NCBI GenBank assembly: GCA_003477305.1 | Contig: DMTN01000070.1 | Coordinates: 937-22,283, forward strand | Direction: 5' to 3' | DNA from: Acholeplasmatales bacterium | GTDB lineage: Bacteria; Bacillota_I; Bacilli_A; Izemoplasmatales; Hujiaoplasmataceae | Length of the DNA stretch: 21,347 nucleotides | In this document: positions 15,512 through 21,347 of the stretch, in pieces | Layout: every line of letters begins with the position of its first letter | Numbering within the stretch: position 1 is the first letter of the stretch | Translations under genes and position numbers: made by a program | Notes under the pieces: generated by a model | Databases searched by the model: none | The model's input: the letters and a program-made list of their open reading frames with translations, nothing else | What the model was told of the DNA's origin: nothing

Positions 15512-16210
15512 TTGTCTTTGAAACGATTTCCGGTTTCGCTTCTATTCATCGCGGTCGAAACGGCGCTCATCGCCGGTTTTTTGTTTTTTACGGAAGGGGT
15601 TTGGACGCGGGCGTTCCAATTTGCCGCGATCGTCCTGTCCGCCGTCCATTCGCTCTACCGCTTCCGGCCGACCACGGATCGGGTATCCGCCACCGCCGGA
15701 CTCATGTTCACGGTCGCGGCCGATTTGTTCCTCGTCGTCCTCGGGCCTTTTCGGGTCCTCGCGCTTTCGCTCTTCTGCGTCGCGCAACTGTTTCACGCAG
15801 TGCGGCTTTCGAGCTTCGATTGCGCGAACCATCGGACCATCGCGATTCTGCGCGGATCGACATTGCTTTTGTTCATCGCCGTCGCGCTGTTCGTGACCGT
15901 CGGCCGATTCGATCCGCTGGCGATCCTCGCCGCCGTCTACGCGGCGCTTCTGTTTACGAACGCCGGCATTGCCCTGACGATCCGCAAGCGCGATCCGTTC
16001 GCCTTCCCCGGGTTTCTGCTCTTCATCCTCTGCGACCTCTTCATCTTCCTGGCGGTCGGGACGGATCAGGGGTACTTCGTGTTGGAACAGGAGTCTATCT
16101 GGGCGCTTCTATCCGGCGTCCCGTTCAATCTCGCGTGGCTGTTCTACGCGCCGTCCCAGGTCTTGCTTTCGCTGGGGGCGGTCTACGCCCGACCGGAGGT
16201 TTCGCGATGA
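15512..16210 (+). CDS. Multi-pass membrane protein resembling YhhN (lysoplasmalogenase-like)
   Basis: A 232-residue, eight-helix membrane protein starting with TTG at 15512, supported by GGAGG 6 nt upstream. Two aspartates lie within membrane segments, Asp71 in AADLFLV and Asp175 in FILCDLFIF. They are spaced and placed like the paired Asp of the YhhN/TMEM86 family, which includes lysoplasmalogenases that cleave the vinyl-ether bond of lysoplasmalogens. The AQLFHAVR stretch after the first Asp also fits the family pattern. Overall similarity seen by eye is weak, so it may instead be an unrelated membrane protein. It lies 26 nt after queT, and its TGA overlaps the ATG of the GH127 gene (ATGA), so all should be on one message. 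Confidence 0.6.
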   Translation: MSLKRFPVSLLFIAVETALIAGFLFFTEGVWTRAFQFAAIVLSAVHSLYRFRPTTDRVSATAGLMFTVAADLFLVVLGPFRVLALSLFCVAQLFHAVRLSSFDCANHRTIAILRGSTLLLFIAVALFVTVGRFDPLAILAAVYAALLFTNAGIALTIRKRDPFAFPGFLLFILCDLFIFLAVGTDQGYFVLEQESIWALLSGVPFNLAWLFYAPSQVLLSLGAVYARPEVSR

Positions 16211-18099
16211 TCCGATCCCGCTATGAGCGTCTTCCGCTATCCGACATCAAGCCCGCCGGCATGATCATGAATTTGCTAATGAAGCAGGCGGCCGGTCTGT
16301 CCGGCCATCTGCCCGAGCTTTTTCCGGATGTCGGGCCTGCTTCCGCCTGGCTCGGCGGGACGGGCGAAGGCTGGGAGCGCGGGCCGTATTATCTCGACGG
16401 CATCGTCCCGCTCGCTTTTCTGACCGGCGATGCCGTGCTCATGCGTCGCGTCGTGACTTGGATCGAGGCGATCCTCGCTTCGCAGACGGAAGACGGCTTC
16501 TTCGGTCCCGCCGGAAATGACGACTGGTGGCCGCGGTTCGTCGCGGTCAAGGCGATCGTCCAATATGCGATTGCGACCGGTTCCGACCGCGCCGCCGTGT
16601 TCCTCCGGCGTTTTTGCGACCATATGATCGCTTGCATCGAACGCCGTCCGCCGGCGTTTTGGGGGTATGCCCGCGGGCTCGAAGCCTTTCCGGCGATCCG
16701 CTTCGTCCGCGAACGGACCAAGGACCCCAAATATGACGTTTTGCTCGAAACATTGGTGCGCCTCACGTATCCCTGGAGTGCGTTCTTCCGATCCTTCCCC
16801 TATCCGGAACCGACGACAAGGTATCTGAACCGCACGCTGTTTCTGGCGTTGAAACCGATTCTCGCGCTTTACGATGCGATCGGGAAGAAGCGAAAGACGC
16901 TCCCGGCGCCGAAGTCGGCGGAACAAATCGCGAAGGACAATGCGAAAAAAGGGACCATGCGCTACCTCACGACGCACGGCGTCAATCTCGCGATGGCGAT
17001 CAAGTACCCCGTTTACGAAGCGTTCCTGCAAGGGAAGACCGACGCGGAGCCGGCGCTGTCCGCACTTGCGGCGGTGCGACGATTTCACGGCACGGCGGCG
17101 GGTGTCTTCTCTTCCGACGAGCATTTGAACGGCCCGCTTCCGGACTGCGGAATCGAACTTTGCGCGGTCGTCGAACTGATGCATTCGCTCGAGGAAACGC
17201 TCGTTTTGACGGGAGATCCACAGGTCGCCGACACGCTCGAACGGCTCGCCTGGAACACCCTACCCGCAACCTTCACGAACGATCTCTGCGGGCATCAGTA
17301 CCTGCAACAGACGGACCAGCCCGAGGCGACCGTGAAACGGCGCCGTTTCTACGATTCCGGGCCGCGCTCGACCACCTTCGGAGTTGCTCCGAACTACGGC
17401 TGCTGCGCTGCCAACATGCATCAGGGATTTCCGAAATTCGCCGCCTCCGCAGTGCTTCGAAACGAGGGGGGCGCGACGGTCTTTCTGTATGCGGCGGGAA
17501 CGTACCGAATCGGCGGACCCAGGGGGTCGGCGACCCTCGAGATCGCGACCGGCTATCCGTTCGAAGACGGCGCGCGGATTACGGTCGCGGCTTGCGATGC
17601 GCCGTCGATGACCCTGTCGGCGCGCCGGCCGTTTGATGCGAAAATGCGCTGTAACGGTGATTCCGTCCCGGCCGGAGCCGGATGCGTGGCGATCACGGAA
17701 TCGATGAAGACCGGCGACGTGTTCGATCTCGCGTTCGACTGGCCCGTCGAAACGCGTGTGAACGCGGATGGGTCGGCGAGCGTCTTTTGCGGACCGCTCT
17801 TGTACTGTCAGAAGCTAAAAGCGCATGAAACGTATCTTGGCGGCGTTCGTCCGTTTCATGACCGCGCATTCGAATCTCTCGAAAAAGACCGTTACGGCTT
17901 ACTTGTCAAAGACGGTCAGGTCCTCGTCGAGGGGTTCCGCAAGGGGGTCATCGACGCTGATTTCTATCAAAACGACCGCGGCGTCGACGTTGCGGCGATC
18001 AGCCTGAGCACGAACACGCGCGTGGTCCTGCCGCTTCATCCATACGGCACGGCGACGCTCCGCCATACGCATTTCAAGACACGGGAGGAACCGCGATGA
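16207..18099 (+). CDS. GH127-type beta-L-arabinofuranosidase
   Basis: A 630-residue cytoplasmic glycoside hydrolase of the DUF1680/GH127 group, which releases L-arabinofuranose from arabinans or arabinoglycoproteins. The family hallmark GGTGEGWERGPYYLDG is at residues 50-65. The zinc/nucleophile site can be traced against Bifidobacterium HypBA1: Glu317 and Cys319 (GIELC) for its Glu338 and Cys340, and Cys399-Cys400 (YGCC) for Cys417 (nucleophile) and Cys418. Glu305 is a candidate for the acid/base Glu322. The C-terminal part is beta-rich, as expected. The start at 16207 overlaps the upstream stop and has GGAGG 7 nt upstream; a longer in-frame extension is shadow sequence. It is paired with an MFS transporter, which probably imports the arabinosyl substrate. 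A related family such as GH146 is possible. Confidence 0.88.
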   Translation: MIRSRYERLPLSDIKPAGMIMNLLMKQAAGLSGHLPELFPDVGPASAWLGGTGEGWERGPYYLDGIVPLAFLTGDAVLMRRVVTWIEAILASQTEDGFFGPAGNDDWWPRFVAVKAIVQYAIATGSDRAAVFLRRFCDHMIACIERRPPAFWGYARGLEAFPAIRFVRERTKDPKYDVLLETLVRLTYPWSAFFRSFPYPEPTTRYLNRTLFLALKPILALYDAIGKKRKTLPAPKSAEQIAKDNAKKGTMRYLTTHGVNLAMAIKYPVYEAFLQGKTDAEPALSALAAVRRFHGTAAGVFSSDEHLNGPLPDCGIELCAVVELMHSLEETLVLTGDPQVADTLERLAWNTLPATFTNDLCGHQYLQQTDQPEATVKRRRFYDSGPRSTTFGVAPNYGCCAANMHQGFPKFAASAVLRNEGGATVFLYAAGTYRIGGPRGSATLEIATGYPFEDGARITVAACDAPSMTLSARRPFDAKMRCNGDSVPAGAGCVAITESMKTGDVFDLAFDWPVETRVNADGSASVFCGPLLYCQKLKAHETYLGGVRPFHDRAFESLEKDRYGLLVKDGQVLVEGFRKGVIDADFYQNDRGVDVAAISLSTNTRVVLPLHPYGTATLRHTHFKTREEPR

Positions 18100-19391
18100 A
18101 CAACAAGGGATTGGGCCCAAGGATTTGGACGACGCTGCTGATGTTCGGTTTTTTCGGACAGTTGGCATGGATCGTCGAAAACATGTATTTCAACAAATTT
18201 CTCTATGATACCATATCCGGCAATTCCAACCATATCGCGATCATGGTCGCCACCAGCGCCGCGACCGCGACCCTCACGACGATCGTGATGGGCGCGCTCT
18301 CCGACCGGATCGGCCGCCGGAAGGCCTTCATCTCGGTCGGCTACATCTTTTGGGGCCTCTCGACGATCGCCTTCGCGTTCATTTCCACCGACGCTGTCGC
18401 CGCGCTGTTTCCAAACGGCGACGCCGTCCTGATCGCCGCGACGATCGTCATCGTGATGGACTGCGTGATGACGTTCTTCGGGGCGACCGCCAACGACGGC
18501 GCATTCAACGCCTGGGTGACGGATGTCACCAATCCATCGGTCCGCGGGAAGGTGGACGGCGTGCTCGCGATCCTGCCTTTGCTTGCGCTGCTCGTCATCT
18601 TCGGCGGCTTCGACGGCTTCGTCGCATCCGGCGACTGGCCGGTTTTCTACATCGTCCTCGGCGGGATCGTCATCCTCGGCGGCATCGCGGGGTTCTTCCT
18701 GATCGACGAACCCAAACCCGTGCGATCCGGAGAAAACTACTGGAAGAGCGTCGCGCACGGTTTTTTGCCGTCGACCGTGAAAGCCAATCCGACGTTGTAT
18801 CTCTCGCTCTTGACGCTCGCCGTGTTCTGTACCGCCACGCAGATTTACATGCCATATTTCATCATCTATATCCAACGGTTCCTCGGCATCGACGCCTATG
18901 CGCTTCTGCTCGGCGTGGTGATCCTGCTCGCCTCGGTGGCGAGCACGCTTGCGACCCGCAAGGCCGACGCCAAGCGGCTGAACGCCTTCTTCCTGCCGTC
19001 GCTTGGCATCATGGCGGTCGGCCTGATCCTGCTCTTCGTCTTCCGCGCACCGGTTCTCGTCGGGATCGCCGGGTTCGTGATGATGGCCGGCAACCTCGTT
19101 TTCACCGGCGTCTTGAACGCGAAGATCCGCGACCGCACGCCGCTGGGCAAGGCGGGCCGGTTCCAGGGCATCCGGATGATCTTCTACGTGCTCGTCCCGA
19201 TGGTCGTCGGGCCGTTCATCGGCGCGGCGGTGATCAAGGAATCGGGAATCACCTACGAGGAGTTCGGCATCGTGCGGGATGTCCCGACCCCGGAGATTTT
19301 CCTGGCGGCGGCGATCGTCTGCGCGATCGCCTTCCTGCCGCTGCTTCTGACCCTGAAGCGGGACAAGACCGAGCCGCCGCTCTCCGCCTGA
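18096..19391 (+). CDS. MFS transporter, probable sugar or oligosaccharide importer
   Basis: A 431-residue, roughly 12-helix membrane protein of the major facilitator superfamily. The loop 2-3 motif is clear (GALSDRIGRRKAF, residues 66-78), and a long cytoplasmic stretch near the middle separates two six-helix halves. The start GQLAWIVENMYFNKFLYD in helix 1 is shared with glycoside-linked MFS proteins (GPH/SLC45-like) that sit beside intracellular hydrolases. Its ATG overlaps the TGA of the GH127 gene (ATGA), with GGAGG upstream, which implies coupled translation and shared substrate. Arabinosides or arabino-oligosaccharides are the likely cargo, inferred from this pairing only. It is the last gene of the operon and is followed by a hairpin. 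Confidence 0.88.
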   Translation: MNNKGLGPRIWTTLLMFGFFGQLAWIVENMYFNKFLYDTISGNSNHIAIMVATSAATATLTTIVMGALSDRIGRRKAFISVGYIFWGLSTIAFAFISTDAVAALFPNGDAVLIAATIVIVMDCVMTFFGATANDGAFNAWVTDVTNPSVRGKVDGVLAILPLLALLVIFGGFDGFVASGDWPVFYIVLGGIVILGGIAGFFLIDEPKPVRSGENYWKSVAHGFLPSTVKANPTLYLSLLTLAVFCTATQIYMPYFIIYIQRFLGIDAYALLLGVVILLASVASTLATRKADAKRLNAFFLPSLGIMAVGLILLFVFRAPVLVGIAGFVMMAGNLVFTGVLNAKIRDRTPLGKAGRFQGIRMIFYVLVPMVVGPFIGAAVIKESGITYEEFGIVRDVPTPEIFLAAAIVCAIAFLPLLLTLKRDKTEPPLSA

Positions 19392-19394
19392 AAA

Positions 19395-19424
19395 CAAGAA
19401 CCGTCGGAAAAATCCGGCGGTTCT
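19395..19424. terminator. Hairpin between convergent genes, likely bidirectional terminator
   Basis: AAGAACCGTCGGA (19395-19407) and TCCGGCGGTTCTT (19412-19424) form a 13-bp stem with one G-U pair and a 4-nt A loop. On the plus strand it is followed by TTC after the stem's own terminal TTCTT. On the minus strand GTTTTC follows. It lies between the stops of the MFS gene (19391) and the opposing membrane-protein gene (19442), so it could end both transcripts, although neither U-run is strong. Confidence 0.7.
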
Positions 19425-19441
19425 TTCATGGACGGGAAAGT

Positions 19442-20203
19442 TCAGGCGATGTCCGATGCCTTTTTGATGCGGGCGTTTTTGATCAGAAACGGCGCGTAGC
19501 AGGAAAGGATCACGACGAAACCGAGAAAGACCAGTTTGACGAGATACCAGATCCAGCCGAGTTTCTCGCTTGAAAGCGTTCGGCCGAAGAAGGAGAAGTT
19601 CAGATAGGGAAGCCCCGGCAGCGGCGGGAACGATGAATAGAAGAAATTCGCACGGTAGATCCCCTGCGAGAACATCGCGTTGAAATAGATCGAGAAGAAG
19701 AACAGGATCGCCAAGATCGCCATCGTTTTGCCGAGACGCTTCCAGGTGAAGTCGACCTGCTTCGTCAGGGGAATGTAAAGACCAAAGGCGACGACCGAAG
19801 CATGATAGACGAAATACTCGTAGATTTCCGGGTTGGCGAGCGAGATCGGGGTCACCGTCGCGATCAACAGGGCGGCCGCGCCGCCGACGAGCATGGTCGG
19901 ATACATGAAGGCGAGCAAGGTCTTTTCGGTTTGCGGGGACTTGTTAAAAAAGCGCAGAAACCACAGCGCGAAGATCTGAATCGAACACAAGTGAAGCGGC
20001 AGAAACTCGACCGACAGGAGCGCCGCGCCGTCTTGGACGATGATCCTGGAGAAGACCTTCATCAGTTCGCCGAAAATCGTCACGCCGACCATGAACGACA
20101 GCATTTTCCTGAGCGGGACGCGTTTCTTCACGGCGTAGACCGTGATGGCGACGATGAAAACGGCGCAGAAAACGAGAATGAGAAGATGCATCGATGAGAA
20201 CAT
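19442..20203 (-). CDS. YwaF/TMEM164-like integral membrane protein
   Basis: A 253-residue, multi-helix membrane protein. The motif FLPLHLCSIQIF (68-78ish; His71, Cys73) after the second or third helix and the later YHASVVAF (His134) match the TIGR02206/YwaF group, related to eukaryotic TMEM164. In TMEM164 a cysteine and a histidine are reported to be required for acyl transfer to ether phospholipids; the bacterial proteins have no proven function. The ATG at 20203 with GGAG 9 nt upstream is preferred. An in-frame extension to 20269 would begin near the promoter and has a hydrophilic, unlikely N-terminus. Single gene, convergent with the MFS gene and sharing its terminator. Confidence 0.78.
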   Translation of the reverse strand: MFSSMHLLILVFCAVFIVAITVYAVKKRVPLRKMLSFMVGVTIFGELMKVFSRIIVQDGAALLSVEFLPLHLCSIQIFALWFLRFFNKSPQTEKTLLAFMYPTMLVGGAAALLIATVTPISLANPEIYEYFVYHASVVAFGLYIPLTKQVDFTWKRLGKTMAILAILFFFSIYFNAMFSQGIYRANFFYSSFPPLPGLPYLNFSFFGRTLSSEKLGWIWYLVKLVFLGFVVILSCYAPFLIKNARIKKASDIA

Positions 20204-20257
20204 GGACCGGGCTCCGTTCGCCGGCAGGGATTTGCGTGAGGACGCATGCCGAAAACC

Positions 20258-20263
20258 ATTGTA
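20258..20263 (-). promoter_or_regulatory. Extended -10 element upstream of the YwaF-like gene
   Basis: On the minus strand TGCTACAAT forms an extended -10 box (TGN followed by TACAAT), about 55 nt before the ATG at 20203. No good -35 is seen at 16-18 nt, which is tolerated by extended -10 promoters. Modest support. Confidence 0.45.
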
Positions 20264-20294
20264 GCACAAAAGTCCGAAACGCGAGTGATTTCAA

Positions 20295-20458
20295 TCAGAA
20301 TCGGTCGTCGACTTTCGGCTCGAACAGTTGCATTTCACGCGCGACACCGATACAATAGAAGTAAGCGGTTTTTCCGGGAACCGACGTACGACCGGCGATG
20401 ATCCGGATCGCATGGGATGCCTCAATACGTCGCGCGAAGATGAAAAAATCACCGTCAT
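20295..20458 (-). other. Possible small gene broken by one base in a T-run
   Basis: A minus-strand frame with no stop from 20507 down to 20295 encodes a protein-like sequence (for example ARRIEASHAIRIIAG and GKTAYFYCIGVAREMQLFEP), but it has no ATG, GTG or TTG near its beginning. An ATG at 20458, overlapping the upstream gene's TGA as ATGA, enters a different frame. It would join this one if the T-run at 20443-20448 (six bases) had seven. The restored product would be about 54 residues, start MTVIFFIF and end EPKVDDRF. It may be a pseudogene, a sequencing or assembly indel, a frameshifting site, or chance. The rest of the 250-nt gap (20204-20454) holds only the YwaF-side -10 element and a plus-strand promoter-like match at 20328-20356. 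Confidence 0.3.
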
Positions 20459-21177
20459 GGTGCGACGGCGATCCATCGATAGAGATAGGCGCGGCCGGTT
20501 TTTCCGATCACTTCGGCGAGATGCGCGTCGCGCAGAAAGAGCGCGGTCCGGGCGGCGTCAACCGCGCTCATCTTCAGCGCTTTCGCGAGTTCCTTCACCG
20601 TGAACGGCTCACAAAGCGTGTCCGGGATCAGTTCGCGGAAGTCCGCAAGGGCGCCGAACCGCCGGACCTCCGGTGTCCCGCAAGGGTACAGGTCGATCCT
20701 TCCCTTCGGGGTTTGCGAACTTGCCGATCGGTATTCCGAGGCGTCGAAGGTGATGACCGTGAAGTCAAGCCCGGGATCTCCGAGGAGTCCCTTGAGCCCG
20801 TGCAGTTCGGCCAGGATCAGTGAAGCATCTTTGTGCCGCGGCGCCACGCGCCCCTTTCCGACGCTTCCGTCGGGTCCGATCGAATAGATGGTTTTCTTTC
20901 GATTCACCGGGTAGACGATCGTCACCGGATAACGTTCGAGCAGCGCCGCGATTTTTGCGGCGATCGCGGCGAAATTCCGCGTTTGGATTTCATGGACACG
21001 ACCGTCGAGGAAGACGTCCGTGATCCGGCCGTTGAGGCGGACTTCATGCGTCGTCGGATCGGGGCTGATCCAGTATTTGATGGCGCGGTGGACCGACTGT
21101 TCGGACTGCGTGCCGATGCTTTCTTGCTTCCAGCCGTCCCTTTCGATCAGATCCTTGATGTCGTCGAACGATCTCAT
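20455..21177 (-). CDS. Uncharacterised protein: PD-(D/E)XK-like nuclease core plus C-terminal winged helix
   Basis: A 240-residue cytoplasmic protein. Residues 20-90 show a helix with Glu26 (GTQSEQSVHRAIKYW), then beta-strand RITDVFL with Asp54 and VHEIQT with Glu63 and Gln65. The order E...D...ExQ, with a following helix and strand, fits a restriction-endonuclease-like fold in which the usual catalytic Lys is Gln; this is a pattern inference, not a database match. Residues 191-236 (PFTVKELAKALKMSAVDAAR, then GRAYLYRW) look like a winged helix that would bind DNA or a partner. The ATG at 21177 is preferred to a TTG at 21189, because the promoter predicts a start near 21188. Possible roles include DNA repair, a nuclease or a regulator. 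It has no operon partner apart from the broken small frame behind it. Confidence 0.75.
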   Translation of the reverse strand: MRSFDDIKDLIERDGWKQESIGTQSEQSVHRAIKYWISPDPTTHEVRLNGRITDVFLDGRVHEIQTRNFAAIAAKIAALLERYPVTIVYPVNRKKTIYSIGPDGSVGKGRVAPRHKDASLILAELHGLKGLLGDPGLDFTVITFDASEYRSASSQTPKGRIDLYPCGTPEVRRFGALADFRELIPDTLCEPFTVKELAKALKMSAVDAARTALFLRDAHLAEVIGKTGRAYLYRWIAVAP

Positions 21178-21194
21178 ATTCTCACCCAATCACC

Positions 21195-21200
21195 ATTGTA
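21195..21200 (-). promoter_or_regulatory. Extended -10 element of the nuclease-like gene
   Basis: TGGTACAAT on the minus strand is an extended -10 (TG, one base, TACAAT). Transcription would begin near 21188, giving a very short leader of about 11 nt to the ATG at 21177, with GGGTGAG as a close ribosome binding site. No convincing -35 is present. Confidence 0.45.
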
Positions 21201-21257
21201 CCATCAATTCGAATCCCCGAAGCGATCAATCGCACGGGAGCGGGAGGAGGCGTTACC

Positions 21258-21347
21258 ATGCATCTGAAAAGCGGCGTCGTGGTTGTCCGCGACGCGGGAG
21301 AAATGGACGCCCATCTGCTTTCGGCGTGGTGGGCGAACGGAAAAATG
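21258..21347 (+). CDS. GNAT-family N-acetyltransferase, N-terminal 30 residues only
   Basis: An ATG at 21258 preceded by GGGAGGAGG opens a frame that continues past the right edge. The 30 visible residues (VVVVRDAGEMDAHLLSAWWA followed by NGKM) match the usual start of a GNAT acetyltransferase of the RimJ-like group: a first strand VRxA, an acidic Asp-Ala helix start, and a W-W-x-N/D-G-K/x-M segment. Such enzymes transfer an acetyl group from acetyl-CoA to an amine; the acceptor cannot be told from this part. The catalytic and CoA-binding motifs lie outside the window. It is divergent from the nuclease-like gene, with 80 nt between start codons. I found no clear promoter for it. Confidence 0.7.
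   Translation, partial: MHLKSGVVVVRDAGEMDAHLLSAWWANGKM

Noticed and set aside
15601..16206. N-terminal extension of the GH127 protein upstream of 16207
   Set aside because: It is an out-of-frame reading of the YhhN-like gene, with Arg-rich composition. The ATG at 16207 has a good ribosome binding site.
20398..20823. Plus-strand ORF of 141 codons at the 3' end of the nuclease-like gene
   Set aside because: It lies downstream of a promoter-like site but has no ribosome binding site, and its composition is that of a shadow. The minus-strand winged helix is a better explanation.
21197..21230. TTGTAC as -35 of a promoter for the GNAT gene
   Set aside because: No acceptable -10 sequence lies 16-18 nt downstream.

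Overview
The window is about 60% GC by eye and gene-dense. It reads as a bacterial chromosome from Bacillota or a GC-rich Mollicutes-related lineage. The signs are LplA/LplB/LplC-type (YtcQ/YteP/YtcP-type) sugar uptake genes, a lipoprotein with a long poly-Thr linker, QueT, a BspA-like leucine-rich-repeat lipoprotein, strong Shine-Dalgarno sites and TTGACA/TATAAT promoters. TGA ends many genes here, so the code is standard (table 11), not the mycoplasma TGA=Trp code. The lineage is an inference; there is no rRNA or marker gene in the window.

Positions 1-11729 form a pectin/galacturonate utilisation locus. On the minus strand, 5186 to 1 encodes an ABC-type uptake system: a small membrane protein, two permeases, a large Thr-linker solute-binding lipoprotein, a strong hairpin, then a second membrane protein cut by the window edge. 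No ATPase is encoded here. A cytoplasmic pectinesterase lies divergently at 5239-6138 with its own strong promoter. It converges, with an 8-nt gap, on uxaB-uxaA-uxaC (10474 to 6147, minus), which convert galacturonate via tagaturonate and altronate to 2-keto-3-deoxygluconate. Upstream, yteR (11729 to 10650, minus; GH105 unsaturated rhamnogalacturonyl hydrolase) has its own promoter and terminator. Together they suggest uptake of methylated, unsaturated pectin oligosaccharides, demethylation and deglycosylation inside the cell, and catabolism to KDG. KdgK, KdgA and a regulator are not present in the window.

Positions 11848-14877 hold two stand-alone plus-strand genes: a helical-repeat plus eight-cysteine-cluster protein of unknown function, and a leucine-rich-repeat surface lipoprotein. 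Positions 14894-19391 look like a four-gene plus-strand operon led by a convincing preQ1-I riboswitch: queT, a YhhN-like membrane protein, a GH127-type beta-L-arabinofuranosidase and an MFS transporter. The last three are joined by ATGA overlaps, so a pectin side-chain function is physically linked to a queuosine-precursor gene. The operon ends at a hairpin that may serve both strands.

Positions 19442-21347 carry a YwaF/TMEM164-like membrane protein (minus), an intergenic stretch with a possible frame-broken small ORF, an uncharacterised protein with a PD-(D/E)XK-like core and a winged helix (minus), and the start of a GNAT acetyltransferase (plus). No tRNA, rRNA, CRISPR array, insertion sequence or att site was seen.
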